The notes beneath the pieces were generated by a model. That model was not told the DNA's origin and did not search any database. It saw only the letters and a program-made list of their open reading frames with translations. 64,000 nt of DNA from Corynebacterium sp. 13CS0277 (GTDB lineage: Bacteria > Actinomycetota > Actinomycetes > Mycobacteriales > Mycobacteriaceae), in contig NZ_PPDL01000007.1 of NCBI RefSeq assembly GCF_002994655.1, forward strand, positions 1 through 64,000. Reading direction: 5' to 3'. Below, piece by piece: positions 63,379-64,000 of the stretch. Made by a program: the position numbers and the translations under genes. Positions within the stretch are counted from its first letter, which is position 1. Every line of letters begins with the position of its first letter.

Positions 63379-64000
63379 TGTCCACCCCGGCGATGACGCC
63401 GGAGATGCCCCGCAGCGTCCAGATGAGCGAGACCAGGCTGGCGAACGCGAGCAGGCTGAACAGCCCTGAAGCCACCGGCACCCCGAGGGTGCCGAGGGCC
63501 CACAGGCCGGCGATGCTGGCCCGCAACAGCAGCCGCCAGCGGGGCGCGGGGCTGGGGCGCAGCCACACGATGCGCTGCCCGATGCTGGCGCCACTGCCGA
63601 CAAGGGCCGGCACGTAGACGACGAGGAGGGCCGCCACCCCGGGCAGCCACTCCCACCCGGGCTGCTGCTCCGCGATGGGGGTGGCGGGGTCGAGCGCCCA
63701 GCGGACCACCACCACGAGGATGAACGCCAACTCGGCCGCGATGACCATGGTGAGGTAGTCGAGCAGCATACTGCCGGCCCGGCGGGCCCGGTGCACGGGG
63801 CGGGCGGTGGTGCGGGTGGCGCGCAGCTGGGCGGGGCTGGCCACAAAGTTCGGGATGAGTGCCGCGATCGCCACACCGACGGCCGTGCCGAGGGTGTTGG
63901 TGATGAGGTCGTTGACGTCGGCGACGCGGTACTGGCAGAACAGGCCGAAGTTGCCGGTGTATTGGGTGGTTTCCACCAGCAGGCTGACAAGGAAGCCGGT
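63344..64000 (-). CDS. VanZ-RDD fusion membrane protein (partial, 5' end outside the window)
   Basis: The frame is open to the right edge: codons upstream of the apparent GTG at 63976 read TGFLVSLL with no stop, so the gene continues beyond 64000. The visible part begins in a VanZ domain (VETTQYTGNFGLFCQYRVADVNDLITNTLGTAVG). An RDD domain follows (RRAGSMLLDYLTMVIAAELAF, GASIGQRIVWLRPSPAPRWRLLLRASIAG). VanZ domains are known from teicoplanin resistance. The function of this fusion is unknown. Confidence 0.85.
   Translation of the reverse strand, partial: TGFLVSLLVETTQYTGNFGLFCQYRVADVNDLITNTLGTAVGVAIAALIPNFVASPAQLRATRTTARPVHRARRAGSMLLDYLTMVIAAELAFILVVVVRWALDPATPIAEQQPGWEWLPGVAALLVVYVPALVGSGASIGQRIVWLRPSPAPRWRLLLRASIAGLWALGTLGVPVASGLFSLLAFASLVSLIWTLRGISGVIAGVDIIDSRPAAAPR

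Overview
The window is a contiguous, gene-dense, high-G+C actinobacterial chromosome segment, most likely from a Corynebacterium. This rests on gene order recalled from reference genomes, not on a search. From memory, the order pta-ackA / fprA / purT / purA / fba / pyrE / sseA / clpB / ald / hspR-dnaJ-grpE-dnaK / alaT / dcd follows Corynebacterium glutamicum. Several blocks match Mycobacterium tuberculosis: dcd-udgA (Rv0321-0322), aspC and the Fe-S reductase (Rv0337c-0338c), dnaK-grpE-dnaJ-hspR (Rv0350-0353), purA-Rv0358, fba-DedA-GH76 (Rv0363c-0365c), and SpoU, pyrE, Rv0383c, clpB and flavohaemoglobin (Rv0380c-0385). There are HspR-type HAIR operators, CRP/GlxR-like palindromes and many leaderless-looking promoters. 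There is one tRNA; I found no rRNA, CRISPR array, insertion sequence or prophage.

Layout. 1-557 is the start of an unrecognised low-complexity gene, followed by a 469-bp gene-free GT-rich block with two DnaA boxes. 1027-10021 holds pta-ackA (acetate overflow and assimilation), fprA, an ElaA-like acetyltransferase, a two-gene ABC transporter of the bacteriocin-immunity type, and purT. 10108-18741 carries a phosphoribosyltransferase, an ABC-2 type exporter, purA with its divergent Rv0358-like neighbour, a FUSC-type membrane protein, class II aldolase and a DedA protein. 18808-29713 carries an MFS exporter, a GH76 protein, the operon sseA / membrane-anchored protein / pyrE / spoU, clpB, a type II flavohaemoglobin and a nitrilase-family amidohydrolase. 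29832-32688 holds a small helical protein coupled to a DUF1023 hydrolase, and aldehyde dehydrogenase.

32979-39262 is the most unusual part: a five-gene, tightly coupled cluster (MFS exporter, minimal A-PCP-C nonribosomal peptide synthetase, ATP-grasp ligase, FemAB/GNAT-like acyltransferase, YtrA-type GntR regulator). It sits between ald and hspR, which I recall as neighbours in C. glutamicum. It looks like a compact pathway for a small exported amide or peptide, and I cannot name the product.

39309-43240 is the dnaK-grpE-dnaJ-hspR heat-shock operon, with HAIR operators and an internal terminator. 43493-47383 encodes a 1296-residue surface protein with three copies of a ~200-residue domain and a His-rich C-terminal tail. 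47569-64000 holds an AI-2E-type transporter, an Fe-S reductase with a very long Pro/Ala tail, a YcgR/YcgQ-like pair, alaT, a YibE/F protein, UDP-glucose dehydrogenase, a DUF222-HNH nuclease, dcd, an ATPase plus YhgE/Pip pair, tRNA-Gly(CCC), a DNA-methyl repair protein, a DsbA/FrnE-like oxidoreductase and the 3' part of a VanZ-RDD membrane protein.

The segment is extremely compact. Most co-directional neighbours overlap by 1-25 nt, and seven convergent pairs overlap at their stop codons. Functional themes are central carbon metabolism (pta, ackA, fba, ald), nucleotide synthesis (purT, purA, pyrE, dcd), heat shock (clpB, dnaK operon, hspR) and envelope or transport proteins.
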